Assembly (NCBI GenBank): GCA_948470475.1 | Contig: OX419340.1 | Span: 24,115,067-24,179,066 of the forward strand | Direction: 5' to 3' | Length of the DNA: 64,000 nucleotides | Origin: Galaxea fascicularis | Lineage: Eukaryota > Cnidaria > Anthozoa > Scleractinia > Euphylliidae | Shown here: in pieces, positions 1 to 10,519 of the stretch | Numbering within the stretch: position 1 is the stretch's first letter | How the letters are laid out: each line of letters begins with the position of its first letter | Notes under the pieces: model-generated | What the model was told of the DNA's origin: nothing | What the model saw: the letters and a program-made list of their open reading frames with translations, nothing else | Databases searched by the model: none | Made by a program: the position numbers and the translations under genes

Positions 1-299
1 CGGTAATGACACCTTTTTTCTGAGTGCACAGCTTCGAAATACTTTACAAATCTACCATTTTTCACAATTCGTAAAACGAAATTTACGATTAGAACATTAG
101 TCATAGCACAGACAAGACCATGCTAAGTGCTGCTTGTTTACACTATACAATTTTAGCAGCGTTAATATTAACCCCACTTTAAAATATTTATGAACGGATG
201 GAAACGTGGAATTAGCTTAATGTTTCGGAAAGACAAGCTGCCTTGTTTGTGAGGAAACAAAAGCCATATAGTTTGATTTGAATTTCAAAGTAGCTAACT

Positions 300-537
300 T
301 GTTGAGGATCAGTCTTCATTTGATTCCACTTCCGCACTTCAAATATGATTTACAATTTACCTGCTCCCAACGTCAGTGACTTCATAGCTCAGTTGGTTAG
401 AGAATCGCACCGGTATCGTGAGGTCACGGGTTCAAACCCCGTTGAATGAATGAATGAATGAATGTTTTTCAGGCTTCTTTTGAATCAGTCTTCATTTGAT
501 TTCACGTCCGCAGTTCATAGACGATTTATTTCATATA
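300..537 (+). repeat. tRNA-derived SINE-like repeat
   Basis: The piece from 361 carries both internal pol III promoter boxes: an A box at 385-396 (TAGCTCAGTTGG) and a B box at 428-440 (GGGTTCAAACCCC). A short GAAT microsatellite (about 441-464) and a conserved tail (CAGGCTTCTTT ... ATTTGATTTCA ... CGCAGTTCA) follow. Positions 300-350 are a second, headless copy of the same tail, so one copy appears to abut another. Related copies lie near 8.6, 48.1 and 58.1 kb. Confidence 0.8.
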
Positions 538-1655
538 TAACCTCCACATAACTTGTTTCGTTACAAATTGAAAGCAGATCAGAAGGTACAGACATACATT
601 TACAGGACCTGACAAGTAGCATAGCACAATTTGTAATTCTTTGCAATATAAATCTTACGAGGAATAAAAACCAACCTTACATACGCCCTTCCTCGAATCC
701 TGGAGTATTCGTTGAGCATAGAGCACAGAAAAGCTGCTTCTGATAATTATCGTAATAACACACAACGGCCCATATACTGAGACGCGATTTACATGAAAAA
801 AGCAGTGAGATCCTTATCAAAACAAGGTGACTACCGGCCTCGTTTCCATTCATATGCTAGCTCACTGAGTTAAGATTTTTAAAAGGGATATTTAAATAAC
901 GAAGGAACAATGCGATAGACAAATGTGGCTACATAAGATACATGCGGTGAAATAATAATAACTATGGCTAAATAAGGCTAAATAAGATAAATAGCGATAA
1001 AAACGTTTTCTGGCACTTCTTCTAGCACCTAAAACATTTACACCTACGGTTTCAACTTGGTGAATGTTTTAGCTGCCCTTAAGAATGAAAGATCAAAACA
1101 CCCGGGAAAGGAAGCTGATATCACGAAAACTGGAGGATACAACGGCATAAAGTACTTTCCTATTTCAAAAACTTGCAAAGTTTATATCTTAGAGCTCTTT
1201 GTTCCCAAAGCGATAGTTTCAAAAGGAAAATCAAAATTAAACCCATCTTGTTGGACCTCACTGAATCCAACAAGGAAGGTAGTCAATTTTTTTTATCATA
1301 ATAAGACTCTTGTTTAATAAATTTTATTCATGCACGAGTATAATTTTGGGAAACAAGAAAACTGCAACTTTGTGCAATGGAAACACAATCGTAAGAACAA
1401 CTATTTTAAAGAAAATCAAACGTTCGAAATAATAACCAGAGACTTTCGTAAAAACGCCTTAATATTTCAAAATATGACTCCGTTTCATCACAAAAGAGGG
1501 TATAATTTGCCACAACTTAATACAACAATTTCTTACTCAGAAAACTTTGACAGAAATATGGTTGCTCCACAGTCATTTTATCATCCTGAAATAACGCCGT
1601 GAAGCTCGATCTGTTAGTAAAAGGGAAGTCACGATTCCATTCCATATACACAAAA
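538..1655. other. Stretch without recognisable gene
   Basis: AT-rich sequence. The short open frames at 1057-1317 and 1330-1602 have no recognisable motif, splice context or codon pattern, so I do not call them genes. Confidence 0.5.
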
Positions 1656-1659
1656 ATCC

Positions 1660-2000
1660 CGTCGACATGAATTGCTGTATAGACGTCGAGATTAATACAG
1701 TCGAATTTAATTCCGTGATGTCTTATTTCTGATTAGAGGTTACATTTTATTTAAATAATAATTTTTAAAACATCAAAATAAAGTATGCAGTTAATTCGAT
1801 GCGTCACTTATATGACGAATAAACTGAAGACGCGTTACCGATATTTTGTTCGTCCTGCCAAGACGAATGAAACGTCTTGGACGAATTTAATTCGCGAGAT
1901 GAATCTAATTCGTTTTAGACGTCGCGCTATCGTCCAATGTAATTAATTGCTTGAATTAAATTCGTCTGAATTAATTTTGACGATAGCGCGACGTATAAAC
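1660..2000. repeat. Foldback MITE-like repeat
   Basis: A perfect 16-bp inverted pair, ACGTCGCGCTATCGTC at 1919-1934 and its complement at 1979-1994, lies in sequence dense with repeated GACGAAT and AATTCGTC motifs. This self-complementary layout is typical of a small non-autonomous DNA transposon. No target duplication could be fixed. Confidence 0.5.
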
Positions 2001-2258
2001 TAGGTCTAAGAGATGGAACACTACTAAATTTGGTTACTACCAGGCTAGGGTTTTGCGCGAACTTACCTTCGCGAAAGAAAAATGTTACCGATCATTTAAG
2101 AATCAGGCGACGAAAACATGCTGTAAATTGTTTTAGTGTAAGGGTTGTGGGATGTTTCTTGGAGTGACAAGAATACCTCACAAATTAATGTGTCTGGGTA
2201 CGCTGAAAGCCACTCATTGGCCACTAAGGCCACGTGGTAGCGGACATTACCCCTTTAA

Positions 2259-3806
2259 AGGAGAACGGAGGCCGAAAATCTAGTTTTTAAAACGTCGTTC
2301 TTACGAAAGCACATGATATGTCGTTAACAGCAAAAAGCTCCGTACCAGAACAATTTGAACGTCAGCCATTTTGGAAGCCATGTTGAAGGCTTGGGCGCAT
2401 AGAATGACGTCACTGCGCACATGGGAGATTGTAGTCAAATCGAATAAAATATAGCACTGTTTGTAGAGCTTAAAATGTTGCGTTTGTGTATAATTGAATC
2501 TTATGTTGGAGGGTTAACCGAGCTCAACGAAACGTTCGAAATAAATGTCACAGCTGGAAAACTATTTTGTGAGCATTTGTGTACATAAGCTTACAAGTTA
2601 TTTAGTTCTCTTGGTGCTCTCATTCCGTGCACTTGTCACAAACCCACGATAGCGATCTTTAGGACCTCCCGTTGTAAACAAATAGTTTGAAAGAGAGGGT
2701 GCTGTGTTATACATCAAGGAGTCGGTTGAGCTGCCTCTATGTATGAACAAAATTAATATAAACAGGTTATCTCGCTACAATTTCGCAGTTAGTCTGCCAC
2801 GCACGCCACCACAAAATATGGAAAAATCAATCAATCAGAATCAAACAACACTTTCTTCCCACCGAGTCCATGGCTGTTTATTAGCTCCCTAGTGCCAAAA
2901 TAATTAACACCTGCGGAATACCAAAGTATCATCACCTGAAATTTTATTTACGGGCTGCCTCGATCTCCTTGCAGCATAAACATTCTTTCTCTTGTTGCCC
3001 TTCCCAGTTCGCACAACACTCGCATACACATCACGATTTATTATATGGAGGAGAGTGTTTTACTGGGAACTAAGCCACTCGTAGATTCCATACGCCACTT
3101 CATTCGGGACCCGAGTGACGTATTTTCCGTATGTCACCTTTGTGAGTGTCGTATCGTTCAATGACGTCACGATTCCCGCCTTTTGCTTTTGTTGAATTGG
3201 TTTCTCGCGTCGCGTTTGTTTAGTCTCCATATAATAAAAAGAACATTACACGTTGGCTCGAAGATATGAATTCTATATTCGACTGGCAAGAACAATATCT
3301 CACGAGTGAGCTTCGCTCACTCGTGAGATATTGTTCTTGCCAGTCCAACATAAAATTCATATCTTCTCGCCACCGTGTAATATCCGCTATGTATTTCCTC
3401 TTCTGCGCTCATCTTGACTCTCGTGAACATTGTCTTCGTCTGACGCCGAACTGTCTTGCTTAGGTTCAAAAGAGGAAGGCTCGATCTCAGCTATAATCCA
3501 AGCTAAATGAAGTTTCGATAGGCCGTTTCGAGACAAGATCCTTCACAAGTTTTGTTGACCTAGAAAAAGGCCTGTGCGCAGTGACGTCACAGCATGGCGG
3601 CGGGCATTCCTACTATGGAAGTAACCGGAAAGAAAGATGTCCAAAATGGCGGACGTTCAATTTTGAAAATGACCACAGGTTTTGGACTCTTTTCGTCACT
3701 TTCGACAGGCAAAATTCATTTTTTCTTCATTTTTACTACAAATTTAAGCTATTTCAACAGTTTTAAGCTCCCATATAAAATACGACTCCTAGCCTTCCGT
3801 TCTCCT
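2259..3806. mobile_element. Non-autonomous TTAA element (piggyBac-like)
   Basis: The ends are inverted: AGGAGAACGGAGGCC at 2259 and the complement of AGGAGAACGGAAGGC at 3806. TTAA flanks both sides (2255-2258 and 3807-3810), the target duplication typical of piggyBac-type transposons. Subterminal regions are also loosely inverted, for example around TGACGTCACTGCGCA near 2410 and 3575. No transposase frame is visible, so it would need one supplied in trans. The superfamily is inferred from the TTAA duplication alone. Confidence 0.6.
3246..3380. repeat. Near-perfect hairpin MITE
   Basis: A 31-bp arm (3281-3311) is followed by a 3-nt loop (TTC) and the exact complement (3315-3345). Looser pairing extends outward to TTACACG (3246) and CGTGTAA (3380). 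It sits inside the TTAA element and explains the 65-residue open frame across it, which is a translated palindrome and not a gene. Confidence 0.75.
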
Positions 3807-4318
3807 TTAAATCTACCAAGTAAAATTTGAGTGCCAAGACGAGGCCTAACAAGGCCGAAAAAGCTGTCCATGGCTGCTAATGCTTAGGCTCAAACTTTAT
3901 TTGGTAGATTCAAGGGGTAATGCCCGCTACCACGTGGCCTTAGTGCCCAATGAGTGGCTTTCAGCTTACCTAGACACATTAATTTGTGAGATATTCTTAT
4001 AAATTGTTTTAGTTGTCTTCCGAACTAAGTGTGAGAGAATCTTTTGATAGGGTCCCATAAGAAATATATAACAAGGCGACACTGATGTAACATGACAGAA
4101 TTTACTATAAATATAAATCTGCACGGATTTCGTCCGTTCTCTTTTATCCAGAGCTTACGAAATACTTTGACAGAATAATGTATTTCCCATGGGTACACGT
4201 ATCATTGCTATACGTGTTGGCATTCGCACCTTTCGGGTATTTATACCACTCCTGGTTTGCATATTCACTTGATGCAAACTTGATGCGGGGCAAAGTTTTC
4301 GTTAAATGCAACACAGTT

Positions 4319-5183
4319 ATGGGCGATGAAGCCTCTACGCGCAAAGATTTACACGATCTTAAGAAATTTTTATTAGACGAGCTCAGGCAGCAGATAGGCG
4401 ACTTACCCGTTCAGTTTAGCAAGGCTGCCGAGACGGCCGACTCGGCTTTCCAGAGTTCTAAGCAATTGAAGCTGAGTGCGGACGAGACATTCAAGAATTC
4501 CGGCAACGAAAAGAGTTACAGCTTTAATTCTGAAGTAATCGACAAGTTGCAGAGAGCTTTTACTACCAGTACGGTGGAAGAGAAAGACCAGTTCATACCA
4601 GAAGCTGTTGATCTCTTGACAGAGAGGACCGCAAAATCAGAATTGCTGATTCTTCTGAGTCCGGGTGGCAGACAGTTAAACACTACGAAGTAACGCGGTA
4701 GCTTTGAGCCCAGAAGACGACAAGAAGATTCGTGCGGCGGAGAAGGAAGCATTACGCGAACGAGGTCGCAGCAAGCTCAAACGCAATGTGGGAACGATCT
4801 TAGGAAAGTCTTCAGTCTTCATACGGGGGGCGCTACGTCGGGCAAAGGTACCAGCAGTTCAGACAGCAGGAGCAACAGAGAGGTTTCCATTTCTACGGCA
4901 ATTCCCGGCATTGGTGGCGGGAATGTCCAATTCAATCCCATTGGAAATACCGGTAGTACATCCTCAACCGCCTCTTTACCCTACACAGTTCCTCGCTCGT
5001 GACGGTGCTACACAATTTGCAGACATTTCCCAAGCCGTTAACAAGATCGATCGTAGCAGTGCTGCTATAGAGGACGAATTTGACACTTTCTGGATTCCAG
5101 ATAAGTGTAACAATGATTTGTGTGAGTTTTATAGGCAGGATTTGCATGAATATGAACAGGGCAACGCTACGTCTATTTGTTAA
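4319..5183 (+). pseudogene. Decayed gag-like ORF of a DIRS-like retroelement
   Basis: The frame from ATG 4319 to 4693 begins MGDEASTRKDLHDLKKFL and includes a GNEKSYSFNSEVIDKLQ segment that I recognise as typical of the first ORF of DIRS/Ngaro-type elements. The likely continuation (SPEDDKKIRAAEKEALRERG) lies in another frame from about 4700 to 5183, so at least one small frameshift separates the halves near 4670-4700. Such proteins are thought to package element RNA. The reverse-transcriptase region follows directly downstream, which supports the assignment. Confidence 0.5.
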
Positions 5184-5194
5184 AGGCCGCTTAC

Positions 5195-6335
5195 GAGCAA
5201 TACGTGGTGCCAGGGTTTTTTTTGTTCAAATGCGATGTGAAATCAGGGTACAACCATATAGATATCGCTTATCCGCACTAGCAGTTTACTTCCATTCGGC
5301 TTGTCATCTGCGCCTTTCCTCTTTACAAAGTTTTTTCGACCGCTTGTTAGACATTGGCGGGCTCAGGGTACTCATTTCGTTTTACATTTGGATGACGGAG
5401 CGGGTTGTAAGAGTAACTTTCCCCATGCTTAATCCGCTGCTGAGATTGTTCGCTCTGATTTGGCTAAGACTGGAATTGTGTCCAACTCGAGCAAGTCTAT
5501 TTGGCGTCCCACTCGCGTTATGGAGTAGTCAGAGTAAAGTTTGATATGGAATCTTCGCGACGGTTTTTTGGCAATACCGCAGGCCAGGCTTGACAAGCTT
5601 CTAGATTAATTTCGGTCACTCAGGAGCTAGCTGCCTTACGTTGCCCCGCGTTTCCTTGCCTCTTGTGTGGGAAGGATTGTTTCCCTTACGTCCGGGGTGG
5701 GTAACGTTAGTTTATTCATGTCTAGGTTTCTACAGTCCGTTCTCAGTTTTCGGGAGTCCTGGGACGCGCATATTGATCTTAGTGCCTATCAATTTTACCC
5801 ATAGTGTTTGGCCGAAATTGACTTTTGGTTGCGTAACTGTCGCAAATTGAATGGCAAAGTTCTTATGAGGTATTCTCTGCCGGTCGTTATCATACATTCC
5901 ATTGCCAGCAGTTTTGCATGCTTTGTGTGTAGATTCAGAAGAAATTCAGCTGTTTTACCACGCTTTGTCTTCCATTCAGGTGAACCAAGACAGCAATAGC
6001 AGCGAATTGTTGGTTATCCTTTAAGGTTTGAAGTCTTTCAGATCACTCCTATTCAAGGCAAAATTGTTTAGATTCACACTGATAACAAAAGCGCGGCTAT
6101 TATCTGCCATAAGGGCAGCATGTCTCTTCATCTTCCATGAACTCACGTTGCTATTGAGGTTGTTTGGCTTCCGAGACCCTTAAATGAGTTCAAGGATCTC
6201 CATGATTCCATGAGTAGGGTTATCGATTATGATGATTGATGTGTTTCCTGTGAAGTTTTCGACTATATCAATTCGCTTTTTGGCGCTTTTTCGGAGGATC
6301 CTTTTGCGTCTTCCGTCACGGCCAAATGTCGGCAG
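5195..6335 (+). pseudogene. Decayed DIRS-like reverse transcriptase / RNase H
   Basis: Across several frames the conserved order of a DIRS-type RT can be read: KCDVKSGYNHIDI near 5230, then LPFGLS-like residues, a HLDDGAG catalytic motif near 5385, and MEW before a stop near 5525. An RNase-H-like part follows, with IHTDNKSA near 6070 and a DYDD-containing segment near 6225. Many frameshifts and stops make it non-functional. No tyrosine recombinase is seen. The element ends at about 6335, where a LINE 3' end in the opposite orientation begins. Confidence 0.55.
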
Positions 6336-6785
6336 TAGTAGTAGTAGTAGTAGTGGTAAAACTTTATTTATACACGGTATCAATTCATTTACATGCTCCT
6401 CCATCGAGCCGTGTTTTAAAAACAGTTAATTGATTACTTAACCAGACTTACATAGGCTATAGCAATTACAAGGCTATGAAAACTCTTTTATTAGTTACTT
6501 ATCAATCTCAATTAAATGCATGGGTTAAAGGAACTGGCTGAAAAGGCAAGCTGTTCCAGGGAACAGAGCCACGATATTGACTTCGTTTACCTGCTTCAGT
6601 ACTCTGTCTGGGAACGAAAAGGTTGTAGTTTGAATTTCTTAGATTATGTGAGTGAACACTGGTCGGAGCACGATTATGGAGAATCTTTAACAAAATGATT
6701 GCTAGTTGCTTCGAACGCCTTCGCTCCAGGGAATCCTCCCAACCAAGGTCACTGAGTAAAGTGGACGATCTAATATTTAAGTCGG
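6336..6785 (-). mobile_element. CR1/L2-like LINE, 3' end fragment
   Basis: Reading the minus strand, an open frame gives LGWEDSLERRRSKQLAI, then KILHNRAPTSVHSHNLRNS, then YRGSVPWNSLP, the usual C-terminus of CR1/L2-type reverse transcriptases. A short 3' UTR follows and ends GTATAAATAAAGTTTTACCA with a (CTA)n tail (plus strand 6334-6353). The 5' part is missing, as expected from incomplete reverse transcription. It truncates or interrupts the DIRS-like element at 6335. Confidence 0.75.
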
Positions 6786-6904
6786 AGAAAGTGATTAGAA
6801 TGTTTAGAATGCCAAATGTTGAGATGGCTGGTCGGCTCCCTCCTATTGTCTCCAGTGTTTATATGGGCAATGTTTTCTATTCGGCCGAGTTCAGCGATTA
6901 GAGA

Positions 6905-7235
6905 ATAGAATTGGACTTAACATGGACGAATTCTTTGATGAAAGTCCCTATTGCTTCCAGGCTTGTAGCTTCCAAACGACATTTTACCATTACGTCAGTA
7001 GTATTTCCAATTTCATAAGAGAACACTCTCTCGATGCCATTTGGTGGCTTAAGTTCTGGTGCATCTTATAGCCATTCAAACAGGCTGGTGTTCACGTGAT
7101 AGTTTGCAAAAGCAAGGTAAATATCGCCTTTGTACTTAAATGACGTTAGATCCGTCGCCGACTGAAATGAAAACTCTTGGTACTTTTTGAATTGTGATCC
7201 AGAAAACCAATATTTGCCATCCTCACAGGCCAAAC
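6905..7235 (-). pseudogene. EAR/EPTP-repeat-like gene fragment
   Basis: One minus-strand frame reads EDGKYWFSGSQFKKYQEFSF and then TSFKYKGDIYLAFANYHV, ending FEW. The F-x2-YQ ... F-x-GD-x-YLA-x-AN pattern resembles an EAR (epitempin) repeat, a beta-propeller blade found in extracellular adhesion-type proteins. A stop follows EWL near 7075, after which the same frame stays open to about 6905 (PPNGIERVFSYEIGNTTDVM). No start or splice site was fixed, so I read it as a remnant exon. The family call rests on a short motif. Confidence 0.35.
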
Positions 7236-7261
7236 TACACACAACCCATAATTCCTCGATT

Positions 7262-7370
7262 CGCCCTGACGAAGGGCTAGCGCTGGAAACGTCAGCTTTT
7301 AGAATCCCTGTACGGTGGTCAATTTAAATTTATCAACTCTGTTGATAATACCAATTTTAGATTTCAAGAT
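7262..7370 (+). repeat. Penelope-like terminal motif (hammerhead-like core)
   Basis: The string CCTGACGAAGGGCTAGCGC, followed by GGAAACGTCAGC and TATCAACTCTGTTGATAA, matches a short sequence I recognise from the ends of Penelope-like elements in corals. It contains the hammerhead ribozyme core CTGACGA ... GAAACGTC, and GGGC/GCTG can partly pair as stem II. Stem I is not well formed, so catalytic ability is doubtful. Confidence 0.45.
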
Positions 7371-7539
7371 TCCCCCAAACTTCTCAAAACATACCAAAAA
7401 AGTTATGATCTTCGTAATATTCGTCTGTAATCTTCCTTTATTAAAACTAAAATATTCGTTGTTCTTCAAAACCAGCCCTTCAAAATTTTGTTGCCATGAT
7501 AACACCAGCCTCGAGGAAGACTGATCTATCACATGAAGG

Positions 7540-8445
7540 ATAGAATTCCTAAGAAGTCACAAAGTTTTGATGGCATTTGCTCAGTTATTTAAAGAGTAGC
7601 TGACGTCGGCATTACCAGGCAATCTCTTTTAGCTTAGCCATGCTTTTTTTTCATGTTTGCTCACATTAGTCAACCTTGCAGATGTAGGTGTACGGGCGAT
7701 TTTACCGGAACAAGTCGAGCAAACTTCGAATGAACGTAGATTACTGATTCTCAATTCGCAAAAGTATCTGCCGTTCCCCTAAAAATTGGGCTGAAATTGC
7801 GAGTAACTACCGTATTGAATCGTAAAAAGACAGGTGTTTTGTCCTTGTAATCATATTTACGTTTGACGTTTGTGACTTGTCAGTTGTAAGTTAAACAAAG
7901 CACTATCTGTTATAATGTTCCTGCGACAATCCAAGGAGGAAAACAAACCTATTTAGCGTCTCCAATTCTTGGGATAAGCCACCTTCCTCTGAAGTGGCTA
8001 CTACTACGAACAGAGCCCGCGGAACAGTTTCTAAAGTGCGAAGGCCGCACCAGCCTCTTTAATTGAGGGGATCGAGGGAGCTTACTAACAATTAAAGGAA
8101 CAGTCATAAATTTGTATTTTTTTTCCCTCGGCGTCCGCCAGCTGTAGCCAACCTCTTTTCATTTATTTTGTGGGCAACCAAACCACGGATTCATGTTTTA
8201 CAGGAAATTGAGTGGACCGACTCGACGGAGAGACTACTTAAATGAAGAAAACGATGCCCTTCTACAATTTGCAGTTTTCACCACGATTTTGTATCTGTGC
8301 ATAATCTCATCCGAGCATACTCTCTTTTGCCTCTTGTCATCTGTAACTGTGAAAAGTAAAGCTTCTGATCGTGAGAGGTGGAGTAATCTGCAGTTCAATT
8401 TTTTTATTTCTAATCAGTGGGCAGTGCGAAAAAAAGTTTGTTGAG
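7540..8445. other. Stretch without recognisable gene
   Basis: No supported gene or RNA. A copy of AAAGGAACAGT at about 8093 resembles the terminus of the TTAA elements near 30 kb but lacks a partner end. Confidence 0.4.
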
Positions 8446-8449
8446 AATA

Positions 8450-8700
8450 ATGTATATGAAATAAATCATATATGAACTGCGGAAATGAAATGAAGAATGA
8501 TCCTCGCAGTTGTGAACGCAATTTATAATTGAATAAAGAAGCCTGAAAATTGACCTGCTCCCAACGTAGGTGGCTTCACAGGTCTTCACAGCTCAGTAGT
8601 TTAAAGGGTCGCACCGGTATCGCGAGGTCACTAGTTCAAATTCTGTTTAGGTCCTGAATTTGTTTCCGGCTTCTTTAACTTGCGCAATTGCGCGCATAAA
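8450..8700 (+). repeat. tRNA-like repeat with inverted tail
   Basis: An inverted copy of the SINE tail (8455-8550, TGAACTGCGGAAATGAAATG ...) is joined to a forward head with A-box-like (CAGCTCAGTAG) and B-box-like (CTAGTTCAAATTC) sequences and a CGGCTTCTTT tail beyond. The arrangement, inverted tail + tRNA-like head + forward tail, recurs near 48 kb. Both promoter boxes are worn. Confidence 0.7.
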
Positions 8701-9660
8701 TAGCGTTTCAAAATACTCGCTGTTTCTTCTTCTTGGTCCTCCACTACTTGGAAAAGAACCCGTGTACAAGTGAAACGGAACAAGTAAGGGCAGCATGATA
8801 ATATTCGCGTCTTTAAAATGAACATAAGATAAGCGGACCGCGTAAACTTAACCTAAAACATACTTTTCTTTGAAGGTAACTGAAGGATCAAATTTTTCAG
8901 TGTTATTTTCCTACCTTGCTGGGCATCCGTACTGTGATGCAGACAACCGCACCAAACCATGCACGTGAGAAAGTCAAAAACGTAAAAAAAGCGGCCTGTC
9001 ATACTTGTTGAAAGAAGATACACTGTTACTAAAAGCTAAAAGCCTGGTGAGTATGAAAGCAAGGAATACATGGGCAAGTTGCACATGATGGGTATTAATT
9101 ATTCAGCAATTAGAACCAACTGTCACTTCACTTGTCATTGTCTTGTCTTCATATATTTGTTGTATTTTGTTGTAAATGTGCAGTTCCATGTTGATAATTC
9201 AACAGGAAAAACTCGGTAAAAATTATATGAAATTAATGAACCAGACTAAATAATTTAATGAATTGAAAACAAGTGAAGTTTTAGCGTCTACACTTACTAC
9301 AACCAGGCCCTAGTCCAATTCTTGGCAAATTATAACTGGTGAAGTTGAATTATCGCCAGTCGTGCAAGTATGAAATACAGCTGCTTGAAAGGCGAAGGGG
9401 AATATGAGGTAGATTCACTTGGACACGGTTATAGCTTGGAAAAAGAAAAAAAAAATAATAGTCGTGGCATAAGTTACAGATGTAGGCAGATGGAGGCAAA
9501 TTTGGTGACGTCTCACTGACTGATATTGATGCGCTTTAGGAAAAAGCATGAGATAAATGGGGGCACACTTTAGGTATCCTACAGTCTCCACTTATGTCCC
9601 GGTTTGCACGCAGCTGCGAAATTTGCGATTTTTCGTGTCCAAGGAAAAATTGCGAAAAAT
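8701..9660. other. Stretch without recognisable gene
   Basis: I see no coding, RNA or clear repeat feature; short A-rich runs only (for example near 9445). Confidence 0.4.
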
Positions 9661-9900
9661 CGCAATGTTGACGATTTTTCGCGTTACTTGCGATTTTTCG
9701 GAGTTCTTTGTCATGTTAATGATCGGTCTAAAGCCAGTTGTGAAGAACCTGCGATGTTTGCGAAAATTGCGAAAAATCCTAAGGTTGACGATTTTTCGCG
9801 TTACTTGCGATTTTTCGGAGTTCTTTGTCATGTTAATGATCGGTCTAAAGCCAGTTGTGAAGAACCTGCGATTTTTGCAAAAATTGGGAAAAATGACTTC
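9661..9900. repeat. 117-bp tandem duplication
   Basis: A block starting GTTGACGATTTTTCGCG at 9667 is repeated almost exactly from 9784. Within each unit the short motif TTGCGATTTTTCG and its complement CGAAAAATCGC recur. The overlapping open frames on both strands are translations of this duplication and are not genes. Confidence 0.8.
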
Positions 9901-10215
9901 GTTATTTAACGAATGAATCAAAACAAGAACACCAACATGTAATATACCTCGTTCTTTAATCCACAAATCGCAAACAAGCCACTTAAAAACTGGTCGTATT
10001 GTGGTGAAAAGAACCTAACGTATAATACTTTTTCAGCGTTTGTCGTAATGCCGCTATAACAAATAAATATGATGACATGTTCGTACGGGGAATTCGCCGT
10101 GTTGGTTGCTTCATAGATCCTTTGAACAAAAATCTTGTTTGTAGAAAAAGTATTTTACCGCTTGCATCACTTAATTGTCCTAAAGAGGTCCAAAGTCAAA
10201 ATTTTTTCAGCGCTT

Positions 10216-10519
10216 GCCTAGGCCGCAAGTAACAAAACATTTCCAAGGGACTCTAGATACCCCGTTGTTTTATATGCATATTCGTAGTGATCGATGATGA
10301 ACAAGATACTCCAAACATAGCGGAAAAGGAATCTTCCAGATTCTATACGTTCTAAAGGGCATTTGTTGCAGCTATTTCCCGTACCGTACGACAGCCAAGG
10401 TGTTACGTGCCGGAATAACCAAGAGATGTCCGCAAACAAGACATAAGTGAAAAGAGCTCCCGAGCACGATATAAGGCACGCAACAAAAGTGTGACAAGCA
10501 GTTACCCTTTTAACTATTG
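10216..10519 (-). CDS. Putative terminal exon of an unknown membrane protein
   Basis: On the minus strand the frame is open from about 10519 to a TAG at 10218. It begins TIVKRVTACHTFVACLISC, a strongly hydrophobic segment running into GALFTYVLFADISWLF. A Cys-containing linker (GNSCNKCPLERIESGRF), a second hydrophobic stretch (RYVWSILFIID) and a third (LGNVLLLAA) follow. The pattern of Trp, Tyr and hydrophobic residues looks coding, with two or three membrane segments. I see no start codon with context and no certain splice acceptor, and I do not recognise the family. It could be a remnant. Confidence 0.3.

Larger units (their letters stand above)
2169..3999. mobile_element. Foldback element split by a TTAA insertion
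   Basis: The left arm starting at 2169 (AAGAATACCTCACAAATTAA) is the inverted complement of the right arm at about 3898-3998, through the shared core GGCCACGTGGTAGCGG. The arm is interrupted at 2258. Its missing continuation (ATCTACCAAGTAAAATTTGAG) resumes at 3811, directly after the inserted element, and again matches the right arm. Without the insert it would be a palindromic repeat of roughly 280 bp. A 14-bp direct repeat (TAAATTGTTTTAGT) occurs at 2124-2137 and 4000-4013, although the left copy is about 30 bp away from the arm. Confidence 0.65.

Noticed and set aside
361..440. tRNA-like A and B boxes that could mark a tRNA gene
   Set aside because: The same head recurs three more times in the window with a shared non-tRNA tail, so it is a dispersed repeat.
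3266..3463. 65-residue open frame
   Set aside because: It is the translation of the perfect hairpin at 3281-3345.
9557..9966. Overlapping frames of 101-124 residues on both strands
   Set aside because: They arise from the 117-bp duplication and show identical internal blocks, without any domain.
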